Of a DNA stretch of 64,000 nucleotides, positions 7,983 to 16,325 are shown in pieces. The stretch is from Mycolicibacterium tusciae JS617 (GTDB taxonomy: Bacteria; Actinomycetota; Actinomycetes; Mycobacteriales; Mycobacteriaceae): NCBI RefSeq assembly GCF_000243415.2, contig NZ_KI912270.1:2356001-2420000 (forward strand). The letters are read 5' to 3'. The position numbers were made by a program, and so were the translations under genes. The notes beneath the pieces were generated by a model. It ran no database searches. It was not told the origin of the DNA and saw nothing but the letters and a program-made list of their open reading frames with translations. The first letter of the stretch is position 1. Every line of letters begins with the position of its first letter.

Positions 7983-9281
7983 ATGAAGCTTCTGACTCAT
8001 CCCGCGATCCAGATCGGCATCGCCGCGATCGGCGGCATCGTGTTCGGCCTGATCGTCGGCGACTGGGCGGCCAATCTGAAGTTCATTGGCGACCTGTTCA
8101 TCCGCCTGATCCAGATGTCGATCGTGCCGCTGGTGATGGCGTCTGTGATCGTGGCGACCGGCTCGATGACCGGCACGGGCACCGGCAGGATCGCCTTCCG
8201 CACGTTCAAATGGATGATCGGATTCTCTGCAGTTGCAGCCGTTCTGGCCTGGCTCCTCAGCTCTCTCATCCAGCCGGGCGCGGGCATGGTGTACGACCTG
8301 CCGCTCGAATCCGGCTTGGAGGAATCCGCGCAGGAGGCGTTGGGTTGGCAGGACACCCTGCGCAACTTCGTCTCCACCAACATCTTTGACGCAATGGCGA
8401 CGGCCACGATGGTGCCCATCATCGTCTTCTCGCTGTTGTTCGGGATCGCGCTGCGGATTCAGATAAACAAGACCGGCGACGACAGGGTGCTGAGCTTCAT
8501 CGACCAAATTCAGCAGATCGTGCTGACGATGATTCGCCTGGTGATGTACATCGCCCCGGTCGGCGTCTTCTGCCTCCTCGCATCGCTCGCAGGCGATGTG
8601 GGCATATCGGTGGTGACCACCGCCCTGAAGTACCTGGGCACGACGCTGATCGGTGTCCTCATCCTTTTCGCGTTGTTCGTCCTGGTCGTCTCAGTGCGCA
8701 CAGGTCTGAGCCCGTTGAAGCTGCCGAGCAAGCTCGTCGAGCAGACCGTCATCGCCATCACCACGACGAGTTCGGCGGTCACGTTCCCCACGGTGCTGAA
8801 GAACACCGTCGAGAAGGTGGGTGTCAGCCAGAAGATCGCCAACTTCACCCTGTCGATCGGGTTGACGATGGGCTCGTACGGAGCCGTCCTGAACTACACG
8901 ATCGTGGTGATGTTCCTGGCGCAGACGGGCGGAATCGACCTGAGCATCGGGCAGATCGCGCTCGGCATGGGGCTCGCGATTCTGCTCAACATGGGGACGA
9001 TCACCGTTCCAGGCGGCTTCCCGGTCGTCGCCACGTTCCTCGCGGCATCGCTCAGCCTTCCCGTCGAGGCGATCGGCCTCCTGATCGCCGTCGACTGGTT
9101 CACCGGCATCATGCGCACGTTCCTCAATGTCAACGGCGACACCTTCGTGGCGATGCTAGTCGCGAATGCTGACGACGAGATCGACCGTGACGTCTACAAC
9201 GGCCCGAAATCGGTGACAGCAGAAGAGCTGAATCTCGACGATTACGGCGATTTGATGGCCCGGGCGGATCAAGCCGACTGA
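7983..9281 (+). CDS. Dicarboxylate/amino-acid:cation symporter (DAACS family)
   Basis: A membrane carrier of about 432 residues of the GltP/DctA type that takes up C4-dicarboxylates or acidic amino acids with Na+ or H+. The signature re-entrant loop is TTTSSAVTFPTVLKN. The second helical hairpin region and a cytoplasmic DDYGDLM-type tail are present, with eight or so hydrophobic segments. ATG 7983 was chosen because the family starts just before the first membrane helix (MKLLTHPAIQ). Upstream in-frame codons are Arg-rich and unlike the family. No strong ribosome site is seen near this ATG. It stands alone between ssrA and the leftward isomerase-like gene. Confidence 0.88.
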   Translation: MKLLTHPAIQIGIAAIGGIVFGLIVGDWAANLKFIGDLFIRLIQMSIVPLVMASVIVATGSMTGTGTGRIAFRTFKWMIGFSAVAAVLAWLLSSLIQPGAGMVYDLPLESGLEESAQEALGWQDTLRNFVSTNIFDAMATATMVPIIVFSLLFGIALRIQINKTGDDRVLSFIDQIQQIVLTMIRLVMYIAPVGVFCLLASLAGDVGISVVTTALKYLGTTLIGVLILFALFVLVVSVRTGLSPLKLPSKLVEQTVIAITTTSSAVTFPTVLKNTVEKVGVSQKIANFTLSIGLTMGSYGAVLNYTIVVMFLAQTGGIDLSIGQIALGMGLAILLNMGTITVPGGFPVVATFLAASLSLPVEAIGLLIAVDWFTGIMRTFLNVNGDTFVAMLVANADDEIDRDVYNGPKSVTAEELNLDDYGDLMARADQAD

Positions 9282-9286
9282 CGTTG

Positions 9287-10138
9287 TCAGATCACGTAAT
9301 TGAGGTGCTCGACGACGCGCCTGCCCACGGCCTCGTCGCCGCCGTAGGTGATCGCGTCGGCGTGCTGTGCCAGTGGGGTGCGTCCACCCGCGAGTCGGCT
9401 GAACAGCAGGCCGTCGAGCTGGATCGTCGATGTCGGGTCGTCGTCGCCGAAGTCGTCGACCACCTTGGCTCTGCCCTCGACCGCCACGTTGATCGTGCGG
9501 CCCAGCGGTCCCGTCAGCTCAAGCGAAACACGCGACCCGTCGGGCGCGCCGCCCAACTTGCCGACGACGAAGCCCATGCTGGCCGCCATCTCGTCCAGCG
9601 CCAAATCGCCCGCAGGCCCGACGAGCTCACTGACGCTGGCAGGCGCTCCGATGGCGTCGCGGATATCGTGCTCGTGCATCCAGCAGTCGAAGATGCGCAC
9701 CCGCATGAAACGTCCGTAGCTGTCCGGCCCGGCCGGGGTGAAGGTGACGTCATTCCACTGCGCATTGGGCAGATCCGACAACGCCTTTCGCCGCCCGGCC
9801 GTCGTCTCACGGAACGCCTCGAGCAGCTCTGCCGCGCTGAGGTCTCGGAGCTTGCGTACCCAGCGCTCGTTCATCACGCCGATGTCGTTGCGGACATGTT
9901 CGAGCGTCGACACGTCGATGTCGGCCTCTGGGGTGTCGACGCCCTGCATCATCGACTCCGTACCGACGAGGTGAGAGATCACGTCGTGCACGCTCCACCC
10001 GGGCAACGATGTCGCCGTCTGCCACTGGCTCTCCCCCAGTTCCTCGATGAGCGCATCGAGGTCTCTCCACACCCCGAAGAGACCGGCGAGGACGGCGGGT
10101 TTGTCGAGCACTGTCACGGGACGCGAGGGGCTACTCAC
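9287..10138 (-). CDS. Mycothiol-dependent maleylpyruvate isomerase-like protein
   Basis: About 283 residues. The N-terminal four-helix DinB/MDMPI domain shows W-x-x-H-D-x-x-x-H (WSVHDVISHL) and a C-terminal metal/thiol-site motif CWMHEHDIRDA typical of the actinobacterial family that uses mycothiol as cofactor. Individual substrates are usually unknown. The GTG start at 10138 (VSSPSRPVTVL) is my choice; an in-frame GTG at 10159 is also possible. It follows two acyl-CoA dehydrogenase genes on the same strand with a 53-base gap, so it may be the last gene of that operon. Confidence 0.8.
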   Translation of the reverse strand: MSSPSRPVTVLDKPAVLAGLFGVWRDLDALIEELGESQWQTATSLPGWSVHDVISHLVGTESMMQGVDTPEADIDVSTLEHVRNDIGVMNERWVRKLRDLSAAELLEAFRETTAGRRKALSDLPNAQWNDVTFTPAGPDSYGRFMRVRIFDCWMHEHDIRDAIGAPASVSELVGPAGDLALDEMAASMGFVVGKLGGAPDGSRVSLELTGPLGRTINVAVEGRAKVVDDFGDDDPTSTIQLDGLLFSRLAGGRTPLAQHADAITYGGDEAVGRRVVEHLNYVI

Positions 10139-10191
10139 CTGCCCGACGCTAGCGCCCACGGCGTGCGAGCGTGCGCGAAATTGCCGTCTCG

Positions 10192-11358
10192 TCAGACCGC
10201 GGTGCCGTCAGCCACCCACGGCACTTTGTCGGCTGTGGCGTTGTCCAGCACCATCGCGGCGACGCGGTCCCGATGCTCCTCGGCGCTGCCCAGCAACACC
10301 GCGTTGGTGGTGGCGCGCTTGTAGTAGAGGTGCGCTTGATGCTCCCAGGTGAACCCGATTCCGCCGTGCACCTGAATGGTGTCGGTGGCGACATGGCTGC
10401 CGGCGGCCGAGCAGACTGCTTGCGCGATGCTGGTCGCCAATGCCGCGTCGTCGGATCCGTCGGTCAGCGCCCAGATAGCGTGATACGCCGTCGATCTGGC
10501 GTGCTCGACATCGACGAGCAGATTCGCGAGCCGATGCTTGACGCCCTGGAACGATCCGATCGGCCTGCCGAACTGCAGCCGGGTCTTCGCGTATTCGACC
10601 GATAGATCGAGTAGATGCTGGGCGGCGCCGACCTGCTCGATGGCCAACAGCGCCGCGCCGACCTGCAGTGAATGGTCCAAGACGCGCTGGGTTTCGTCAG
10701 TCCCCGCGATCAGGGTCGCTTTCGCCTTGGTGAACGTGACGTTCGCCTCGGGACGCGTGAGGTCGAGCGTGGCCAGCGGCGTGCGCTCGACTCCGTCCGC
10801 CGCGGCGTCGACGGCGTACAGAGCGACCCCGTCGGATCCCCGCGCGGCGACCAGCAGGACATCGGCTGCGCCACCGTCGACCACCTGAGCGACCGTGCCC
10901 GACACAGCGTCGTTCTCAACGGTTACTGCGACCGCATCCGGATCGAATACGCCTGCCCGGTCCACCATCGCGACGGCCGCGGTGCGCCGCCCCTCGACGA
11001 GCTCGCCGAGCAGCTCGTCTCGCGCCTCGCCGGACGGGGCGGCCACCAGCGCGGGGATTGCGAGGTAGACCGTGCCGAACAGCGGGCCGCACGCCAGCCG
11101 CGCGCCGAGCTCCTCGATGGCAACCGCCTGATCGACCAGTGTGCCGCCGACACCACCATCGGCTTCGGGCACGGACAGGCCCAGCACACCGAGCTCGCCG
11201 CCGAGCCGCGCCCACACCTTCGGGTCGAAGGGCGGGTCGGACTCCATGAGTGCCCGGATCTTGTCCTCACCGAAGTGGTCGGCGCTGAACTTGCGCACCG
11301 CATCGCGCAGTTGCGTTTGTTCATCGGTGAACTTGTACTCGCCCTGGAACTCAGCCAC
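10192..11358 (-). CDS. Acyl-CoA dehydrogenase, pair member 2 (FadE type)
   Basis: About 388 residues. It has the ACAD fold: an N-terminal helical domain (FTDEQTQLRDAVRKF), a middle beta domain less conserved than usual, and a C-terminal FAD-contact region (IQVHGGIGFTWEHQAHLYYKR). GTG 11358 is chosen because AGGAG lies 7 bases upstream; it overlaps the stop of the partner gene by 8 bases. Mycobacterial FadE genes in such overlapping pairs often form heterotetramers with one competent catalytic chain, as in the ChsE enzymes. The pair could act on a steroid or branched acyl-CoA, but the substrate is not visible from sequence. Confidence 0.88.
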   Translation of the reverse strand: MAEFQGEYKFTDEQTQLRDAVRKFSADHFGEDKIRALMESDPPFDPKVWARLGGELGVLGLSVPEADGGVGGTLVDQAVAIEELGARLACGPLFGTVYLAIPALVAAPSGEARDELLGELVEGRRTAAVAMVDRAGVFDPDAVAVTVENDAVSGTVAQVVDGGAADVLLVAARGSDGVALYAVDAAADGVERTPLATLDLTRPEANVTFTKAKATLIAGTDETQRVLDHSLQVGAALLAIEQVGAAQHLLDLSVEYAKTRLQFGRPIGSFQGVKHRLANLLVDVEHARSTAYHAIWALTDGSDDAALATSIAQAVCSAAGSHVATDTIQVHGGIGFTWEHQAHLYYKRATTNAVLLGSAEEHRDRVAAMVLDNATADKVPWVADGTAV

Positions 11359-12544
11359 GGGGAATCTCCTTCCACGGCATGCCCGAATCAGCACGCAGAT
11401 CGCCGGGCAGTCCGAGAATGCGCTCGCCGAGGATGTTGCGCATCACCTCCGACGTGCCGCCTTCGATGGTGTTCGCGCGGCTGCGCAGGTACTTCTGCTG
11501 GATGGGACCCTGCCAGTCGCGTTCTCCAGTGGGCGCGCCCTGCGAGTAGCCGCGGTACAGAAGTCCTTCGGGCCCAAGGAAATCCATGCACCACTCATAG
11601 ATCTGCTGATTCAGCTCGGCACCGACCAGCTTGCCGATCGAGCCTTCCGGGCCAGGGCCACCGACGGTGGCGGCGGCCCGCGAGCGCTCCGAGGTAAGTC
11701 GTTGGGCTTCTGAGCGCAGCCACAGCTGCGTGAGCCGGTCCCGCAACACCGGCGTGTGCCGCCCGGGGCGTGACGCCCACAGCGCGGTGGCGTCGGCGAT
11801 GGTGCCCGCACCCCGCCGGCTGCCGCTACCGCCGAGAGCGGTGCGCTCGTTCATCAGCGTCGTCATCGCGACGTTCCAGCCGTTGCCCACCTCACCGAGA
11901 CGGTGCTTGTCGGGAATGCGCGCGTCGGTGAAGTAGACCTCGTTGAATTCGGCCTGCCCGGTGATCTGGCGCAGCGGGCGGGTCTCCACACCCGTGCCAT
12001 GCATATCGATGACGAAGTAGGACAGTCCCTTGTGCTTGGGCACATCCGGGTTGGTGCGGGCCAGCAGCAGCCCCCAGCGGGCGCGGTGGGCCAGGCTCGT
12101 CCACACCTTCTGACCGTTGATCACCCAGTCATCACCGTCGCGCACCGCGGACGTGGCCAGGCCGGCCAGGTCAGACCCGGCGCCAGGCTCCGAGAACAGC
12201 TGACACCACAGGTCCTCGGTGGTGGCCAGGGGCCGCAGCCACTCGCGCTTCACCTCCTCGGTCTGCGCGTGCTCGCGGATCGTGGGTGCGGCCATGCCGT
12301 AGCCCATCGGATTGAGCCCGAGCGGCACCGGTCCGCCCGCACCCTGCAGGATCCGATCCGCGACGGCCTGCAAACCGCGAGACACTCCGAGCCCGCCGAG
12401 GCCTTCGGGGAAGTGCACCCAGGACAGGCCGGCGTCGTAACACGCGCCCAGATATTCCTGGACCGGTGCCTTTTTTGGGTCGTGGTCGGTGACCACTCCC
12501 CGCGCCAGCTCGGCGACCCGTTCGGCATCAGCGTCATTGCTCAT
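11351..12544 (-). CDS. Acyl-CoA dehydrogenase, pair member 1 (FadE type)
   Basis: About 397 residues. ACAD motifs include LFSEPGAGSDLAGLAT (FAD/substrate), WVINGQKVWTSLAHRARWGL and RSRANTIEGGTSEVMRNIL at the C-terminus. The start at ATG 12544 (MSNDADAERVAEL) was chosen because the upstream in-frame extension is not ACAD-like and holds the intergenic promoter region. It is the first gene of the leftward operon with the partner at 10192. Layout and length resemble mycobacterial heteromeric pairs such as FadE17/FadE18, but I cannot assign the orthologue firmly. Confidence 0.9.
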   Translation of the reverse strand: MSNDADAERVAELARGVVTDHDPKKAPVQEYLGACYDAGLSWVHFPEGLGGLGVSRGLQAVADRILQGAGGPVPLGLNPMGYGMAAPTIREHAQTEEVKREWLRPLATTEDLWCQLFSEPGAGSDLAGLATSAVRDGDDWVINGQKVWTSLAHRARWGLLLARTNPDVPKHKGLSYFVIDMHGTGVETRPLRQITGQAEFNEVYFTDARIPDKHRLGEVGNGWNVAMTTLMNERTALGGSGSRRGAGTIADATALWASRPGRHTPVLRDRLTQLWLRSEAQRLTSERSRAAATVGGPGPEGSIGKLVGAELNQQIYEWCMDFLGPEGLLYRGYSQGAPTGERDWQGPIQQKYLRSRANTIEGGTSEVMRNILGERILGLPGDLRADSGMPWKEIPRG

Positions 12545-12719
12545 ACCAGTCACGATAGAAACTCGACACCCGTCGAGACACAGCGGGGCGGTCAAACGTC
12601 TCGTTTCACGATTGTTATTAAGGTTTGTCTCAGCTGTCACACGGGTAACACAAGTAACAAGGGAGATGTGGTTCACCACAACTCCAAATAATGAAGAAAG
12701 AGTGGAATGGGATATTCGA

Positions 12720-13184
12720 ATGCACACTGTCCTTTACTGCAGCCCAAGTGGCGTCGTTTATGAAACTCGGGCCTATAGCAAGGCCGATATCGACAAGCTC
12801 GTGGCCACTAAGGGTTTGCACTGCTTGAGCAGCACAGACCGGCAGTTCGACTTCTGGTTCTCCGCGGCGCCGCACACGTGCCAACGCCAAACCAACACGA
12901 TTGCCACTGAATTACTCATGGCAACAACGGATTTCACCGCACGAACAGTGCCGCTTCTGCGCGGATGCGTGGTTATCGCCACTCACGACTCAGACGGCGA
13001 CCTCGACGGACTCAGCTGGCAACAACTGGACCTGCTGGCCGCGAAGAACCGCACGATCACCAATCGACAGGCACGCATCCTCGCCCGCCGAGTCGCGCGG
13101 GATGCGGATAAGCAGCGGCAAAGCGCCGACCGTGTCGGCGACCGCCTCGTGCAGGCCCAGCCGCAGCTGGCCTCCGTCGAGTAA
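12720..13184 (+). CDS. Hypothetical protein, accessory
   Basis: About 154 residues from ATG 12720 (MHTVLYCSPSGVVYETRAY). I do not recognise it. The N-terminal half is mixed alpha/beta with three Cys. The C-terminal 50 residues are charged and helical (LAAKNRTITNRQARILARRV). The region just upstream is less GC-rich than the surrounding chromosome, consistent with transferred DNA. Alternative starts are GTG 12702 and ATG 12666. It is divergent from the FadE pair and convergent with the AbiEi-like gene. Confidence 0.5.
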   Translation: MHTVLYCSPSGVVYETRAYSKADIDKLVATKGLHCLSSTDRQFDFWFSAAPHTCQRQTNTIATELLMATTDFTARTVPLLRGCVVIATHDSDGDLDGLSWQQLDLLAAKNRTITNRQARILARRVARDADKQRQSADRVGDRLVQAQPQLASVE

Positions 13185-13205
13185 GCGAGGTCGGCCTCTG
13201 CTCGG

Positions 13206-14078
13206 CTACGAGAACGTTTCGCGCTTCTCGGTCATTGAGCGGGTGCACATCCTGCGCTGCTGCAGCGCGGCACGTACGCGCCTGATGGCGGAGATTGCAG
13301 TGTGGTCCGGTGGTATGCGGAAATGCAGCCACCCGAGTCGCTGAAACAACTCGTCGGTCGCAATCCGCTGGACCGCGCGGTAACGATCAGTGTCTTCGGC
13401 GTAGAAGCAGTCGACACCCACCTTCGGCCCGTCCCAGCCCATCGCGATCACCGCCTCCCATAGGTCGTCGCCCACAACGATGCTGGTGCGCGGCCGCGGC
13501 AGGCCCGCGTCGATGAGCCGCAGGCGCAACTGTGACTGCTGTTGGCTCCTCGCACCGCCGTCCATCAGCCCGCTTGCGATGCGCGCAGCCCTTATTCCGC
13601 GTGCGCCATGGTAGCGATCTTCTAGAAATCTGATCTCGTCACGTGTTAGCCCAGTTACTGCAGCGAGCGCGTCGATGTGCGCAACCGCGGAGTCGCGCTC
13701 CAAATGACGTCCTAGGTCGAGCGCGGTGCGCGCCGGCGAGGCAACCGGAAGATTGCCCACCCGCACGACCTCATCCTCGCCGATCCGTTCCTCGCGGATC
13801 GCAACTCCCGGTCTGCGCCGGCCGTGCTTGGCGATCAGCTCGACCGGCACCGTATCGTCAATCCAGCTGACGCCATGCAAAGCGGCGGCGGCCAGCCCGG
13901 TGACGATGCCTGTCCGTCCGGTCCACAGCCACGCCGCCACGGTGCGGGCATAGAGATCCCGCCATGCGTCTTTACGCAGATAAATGTCCGGATGAATAGC
14001 GCTGTAGTTCCATCGCAACGCGCCGCGAGAAATGGCGCCCCGTGCGACCGCTTCGCTCCCAATGAATGGACCCCGCAT
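13206..14078 (-). CDS. AbiEi-like/DUF559-type hypothetical protein
   Basis: About 290 residues from ATG 14078. The N-terminal half matches the winged-helix plus AbiEi-type pattern common in mycobacteria (LYARTVAAWLWTGRTGIVTG, AALHGVSW). The C-terminal part (GVDCFYAEDTDRYRAVQRIA, LFQRLGWLHFRI) resembles the PDDEXK/Vsr-like end of the DUF559 family, where D-x-x-R-x...GW is conserved. Such genes are abundant in Mycobacterium and their role is unknown. A defence or toxin function is possible by name only. No antitoxin-like partner is adjacent. Confidence 0.65.
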   Translation of the reverse strand: MRGPFIGSEAVARGAISRGALRWNYSAIHPDIYLRKDAWRDLYARTVAAWLWTGRTGIVTGLAAAALHGVSWIDDTVPVELIAKHGRRRPGVAIREERIGEDEVVRVGNLPVASPARTALDLGRHLERDSAVAHIDALAAVTGLTRDEIRFLEDRYHGARGIRAARIASGLMDGGARSQQQSQLRLRLIDAGLPRPRTSIVVGDDLWEAVIAMGWDGPKVGVDCFYAEDTDRYRAVQRIATDELFQRLGWLHFRIPPDHTAISAIRRVRAALQQRRMCTRSMTEKRETFS

Positions 14079-14098
14079 GTCGTGATGGTCCCGAGTAC

Positions 14099-14197
14099 CA
14101 CTGACGCTTTTCAGTGCTATCGCCCATTTCGACGCTATGGCTGTGGATAACGCCAGATACGTCTCCGCCGCAGCCCTGACGTCGAAATGGGTGATAG
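14099..14197. repeat. Small hairpin plus 18-bp inverted repeat in an intergenic gap
   Basis: CACTGA/TCAGTG (14099-14116) forms a 6-bp stem. Next to it CTATCGCCCATTTCGACG (14117-14134) is inverted at 14180-14197 with one mismatch, enclosing 45 bases. The structure lies in the 166-bp gap upstream of the AbiEi-like gene. It could be a miniature inverted-repeat element, a cruciform operator or a structured leader. Confidence 0.65.
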
Positions 14198-14244
14198 GAC
14201 CGCGCACGGTACTCGGTCTTGTGACCAGGAGGCGGACCTGGACC

Positions 14245-15057
14245 CTAGCGTGACGGCGGAGCAAATCCCGACTGCGCCACCGAGACTGAGATGCTGCTGC
14301 CGATCTCGCCGTGCTCGTCGAACAGTATCGCCGAACCGGTCGCGATTCCGTCCTGAGTGGAATGGCTCTGCGATGCCAGGCCGATCAAGGGCCCGTCCGG
14401 TAGGCGGCTCAGCGTCAGCGTGTAGTCAGCGTTGATGAACTTCAGGCCCTCCGAGCTCCAATTGACCAACGAGGCCGTCACGTCGGCGGCCATCGCCGCC
14501 CGGGTGAAGGGCGTCAGCGGCTCATCGTCGAACAATGGCTGCGTCAACCTCAGCCACGTGTACTTCGCGCCGCCTTCACCCGGCCAGTCTTCGTCCGGAT
14601 TCTGAATCGACAGCCCCCAGCCGTAGGTGCGGACGAACAATGGATTGTCATTCGGCCGCACATCCGTTGGAATCGGCGGCATTTGGACCTGGGGTGACCA
14701 GATGGTCCCGGTCGGCTGGTCGCCACGACGAAGGAAAAGACCCGTCGCCTGGCCGACGATCTTGTCATCCTGGCGAATGACCGCCTCGACGAGACGTAGC
14801 CGCTTTCCGCCGCGGATCTCGCGGGTGTGCACCTCGACGGGCGCGATGCCGGCCGGCCTTGGTAGATCGACCGTCAAGCGTGCGGGAAGGAAATCCGGGT
14901 CGTCGACGAACCCTTCGACGGCCCAGCCCAAGAGACCGCCGACCACATGCCCGCTGAGGAGCGCACCCCAGCCGCCCCTGGCTATCGACCGTGGGTGGTA
15001 ACTGTCGCCGCGACGCTCGAAATACGCGGTGCTCGGCGTGATCGTCGACTCAGCCAA
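14245..15057 (-). CDS. Acyl-CoA thioesterase-like protein (double hot-dog)
   Basis: A 270-residue protein of the TesB-like thioesterase family common in mycobacteria. The N-terminal hot-dog starts at GGWGALLSGHVVGGLLGWAVE and a second repeat contains SLVNWSSEGLKFINADYTL. These proteins hydrolyse acyl-CoA, or have lost the catalytic Asp/Gln/Thr set; I cannot decide which from the motif alone. It lies downstream of the SGNH hydrolase on the same strand with a 47-bp gap. Confidence 0.75.
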   Translation of the reverse strand: MAESTITPSTAYFERRGDSYHPRSIARGGWGALLSGHVVGGLLGWAVEGFVDDPDFLPARLTVDLPRPAGIAPVEVHTREIRGGKRLRLVEAVIRQDDKIVGQATGLFLRRGDQPTGTIWSPQVQMPPIPTDVRPNDNPLFVRTYGWGLSIQNPDEDWPGEGGAKYTWLRLTQPLFDDEPLTPFTRAAMAADVTASLVNWSSEGLKFINADYTLTLSRLPDGPLIGLASQSHSTQDGIATGSAILFDEHGEIGSSISVSVAQSGFAPPSR

Positions 15058-15104
15058 CGGTGATGCTCCTACGATTCGGTTGTCTAACTAAATCGCCATC
15101 AGTA

Positions 15105-16265
15105 TCACCTAGGGCCGTCCAGCATCCGCAGCGTCCCCGCGAACCTCTCCCCGATGATGAGCCGATGCGTCGCCGCGTCGGGATGCAGTCGGTCGGTCAG
15201 CGGATGAGCCTCGGCATCTGCCGGGCCATAGAGCGTCAACCCGTCGACGTAGCTGATCGCAGGGTCGTCGGCCTGCCTGCGGGCGACGATCGCGGCCAGC
15301 TGCGCGCGGATGTACGTGAGTGTCAGTCGCCCCAGCCCGCCGGGTCTGGTCGCCTCCGCCGGATCACCCGTCGCGACGAAGCGCACCTCGCCGCGGGCCA
15401 GCGCGTCGACGTCGAAAGCGCCCGGCCCCGGGGTGGTTTCGTGGATTGGACAGTACAGCGGACCGACGACGATCAGCGGGTTGTCGGGATGTCCCTCGCG
15501 GATGGTGTCCAGGAATCCGTGCACGGCGGGACCGAAGGCGCGCTGCCGCATCAGGTCCGCGTTAACGAGGTTGATGCCCAGCCTGACGCTCACGATGTCG
15601 GCGGGCTGATCCCGGATGGCGCGCGCCACGAACGGGTCGAGCAGCGCGCTGCCGGAAAACCCCAAGTTCACGAGATCCACTCCCGCCAGACTGGCGGCAA
15701 GCGCGGGCCACGTCGTACTCGGACTCAGGGCGTTCGACCCCTGGCTGATGGAACTTCCGTGGTGGACCCAGCGTTTCCGCTCCTCCGTCGGCACGCCGAC
15801 CGTGGCATCCGTGCGCAGCGCCACCAGTTCGATGCGCTCGTAGTGCGGCAGCCAGATCTCGACGTCCTTGTCACCGGCGGGCAGGTCGAACCGGATCGTC
15901 GCGACCGGGCCCGGCTCGACCCGGGTGTCCCCGGTGGCCGGGTCGATGCGCACCACGTCGCCGCCGCTCGTCGCGGCGTGCTGGACCAAGCGGCCGTTGA
16001 CGACGAGATCGACTGTGCCGTCGGGCCGCTCCGGCACCCCGATCAGTACCACCCGCGTACGGATGACGTCGAACTCGAGCACCGTCGCGGCCGTCCGAAG
16101 GGCGAAACGCACTCCTGACGGCTGCGATTGCGCCCCGAGCAACTGCGGGTCGTCACACTGCGCGCGGGCTCGAGCCGGGAGTCGATGCGGCAGCCAGCCC
16201 CGCTCGGTGCGCTCGAGGTCGGCGAGGCCGCGCAGCAGGCGGGCCTCGATCTGGTGCTGGATCAG
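15105..16265 (-). CDS. SGNH/GDSL-family hydrolase, probable CTG start
   Basis: About 386 residues. The SGNH blocks are HHGSSISQG (nucleophile Ser), GFSGSALLDP, VRLGINL and a C-terminal DRLHPDAATH (Asp/His). An N-terminal jelly-roll-like region precedes them, as in two-domain actinobacterial esterases. The first conventional start is TTG 16142. The frame continues upstream through family-like sequence (TERGWLPHRLPARARAQC) with no ATG, GTG or TTG. A CTG at 16263-16265 has GGAGG seven bases upstream, so I use it. Substrate unknown. The S9 peptidase ends 60 bases upstream on the same strand. Confidence 0.75.
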   Translation of the reverse strand: MIQHQIEARLLRGLADLERTERGWLPHRLPARARAQCDDPQLLGAQSQPSGVRFALRTAATVLEFDVIRTRVVLIGVPERPDGTVDLVVNGRLVQHAATSGGDVVRIDPATGDTRVEPGPVATIRFDLPAGDKDVEIWLPHYERIELVALRTDATVGVPTEERKRWVHHGSSISQGSNALSPSTTWPALAASLAGVDLVNLGFSGSALLDPFVARAIRDQPADIVSVRLGINLVNADLMRQRAFGPAVHGFLDTIREGHPDNPLIVVGPLYCPIHETTPGPGAFDVDALARGEVRFVATGDPAEATRPGGLGRLTLTYIRAQLAAIVARRQADDPAISYVDGLTLYGPADAEAHPLTDRLHPDAATHRLIIGERFAGTLRMLDGPR

Positions 16266-16325
16266 CTTCGCGCCTCCATTGTTTGGCAGACCATCCGCTC
16301 GTTTGCCTCATCGGTCAACGCGCCG

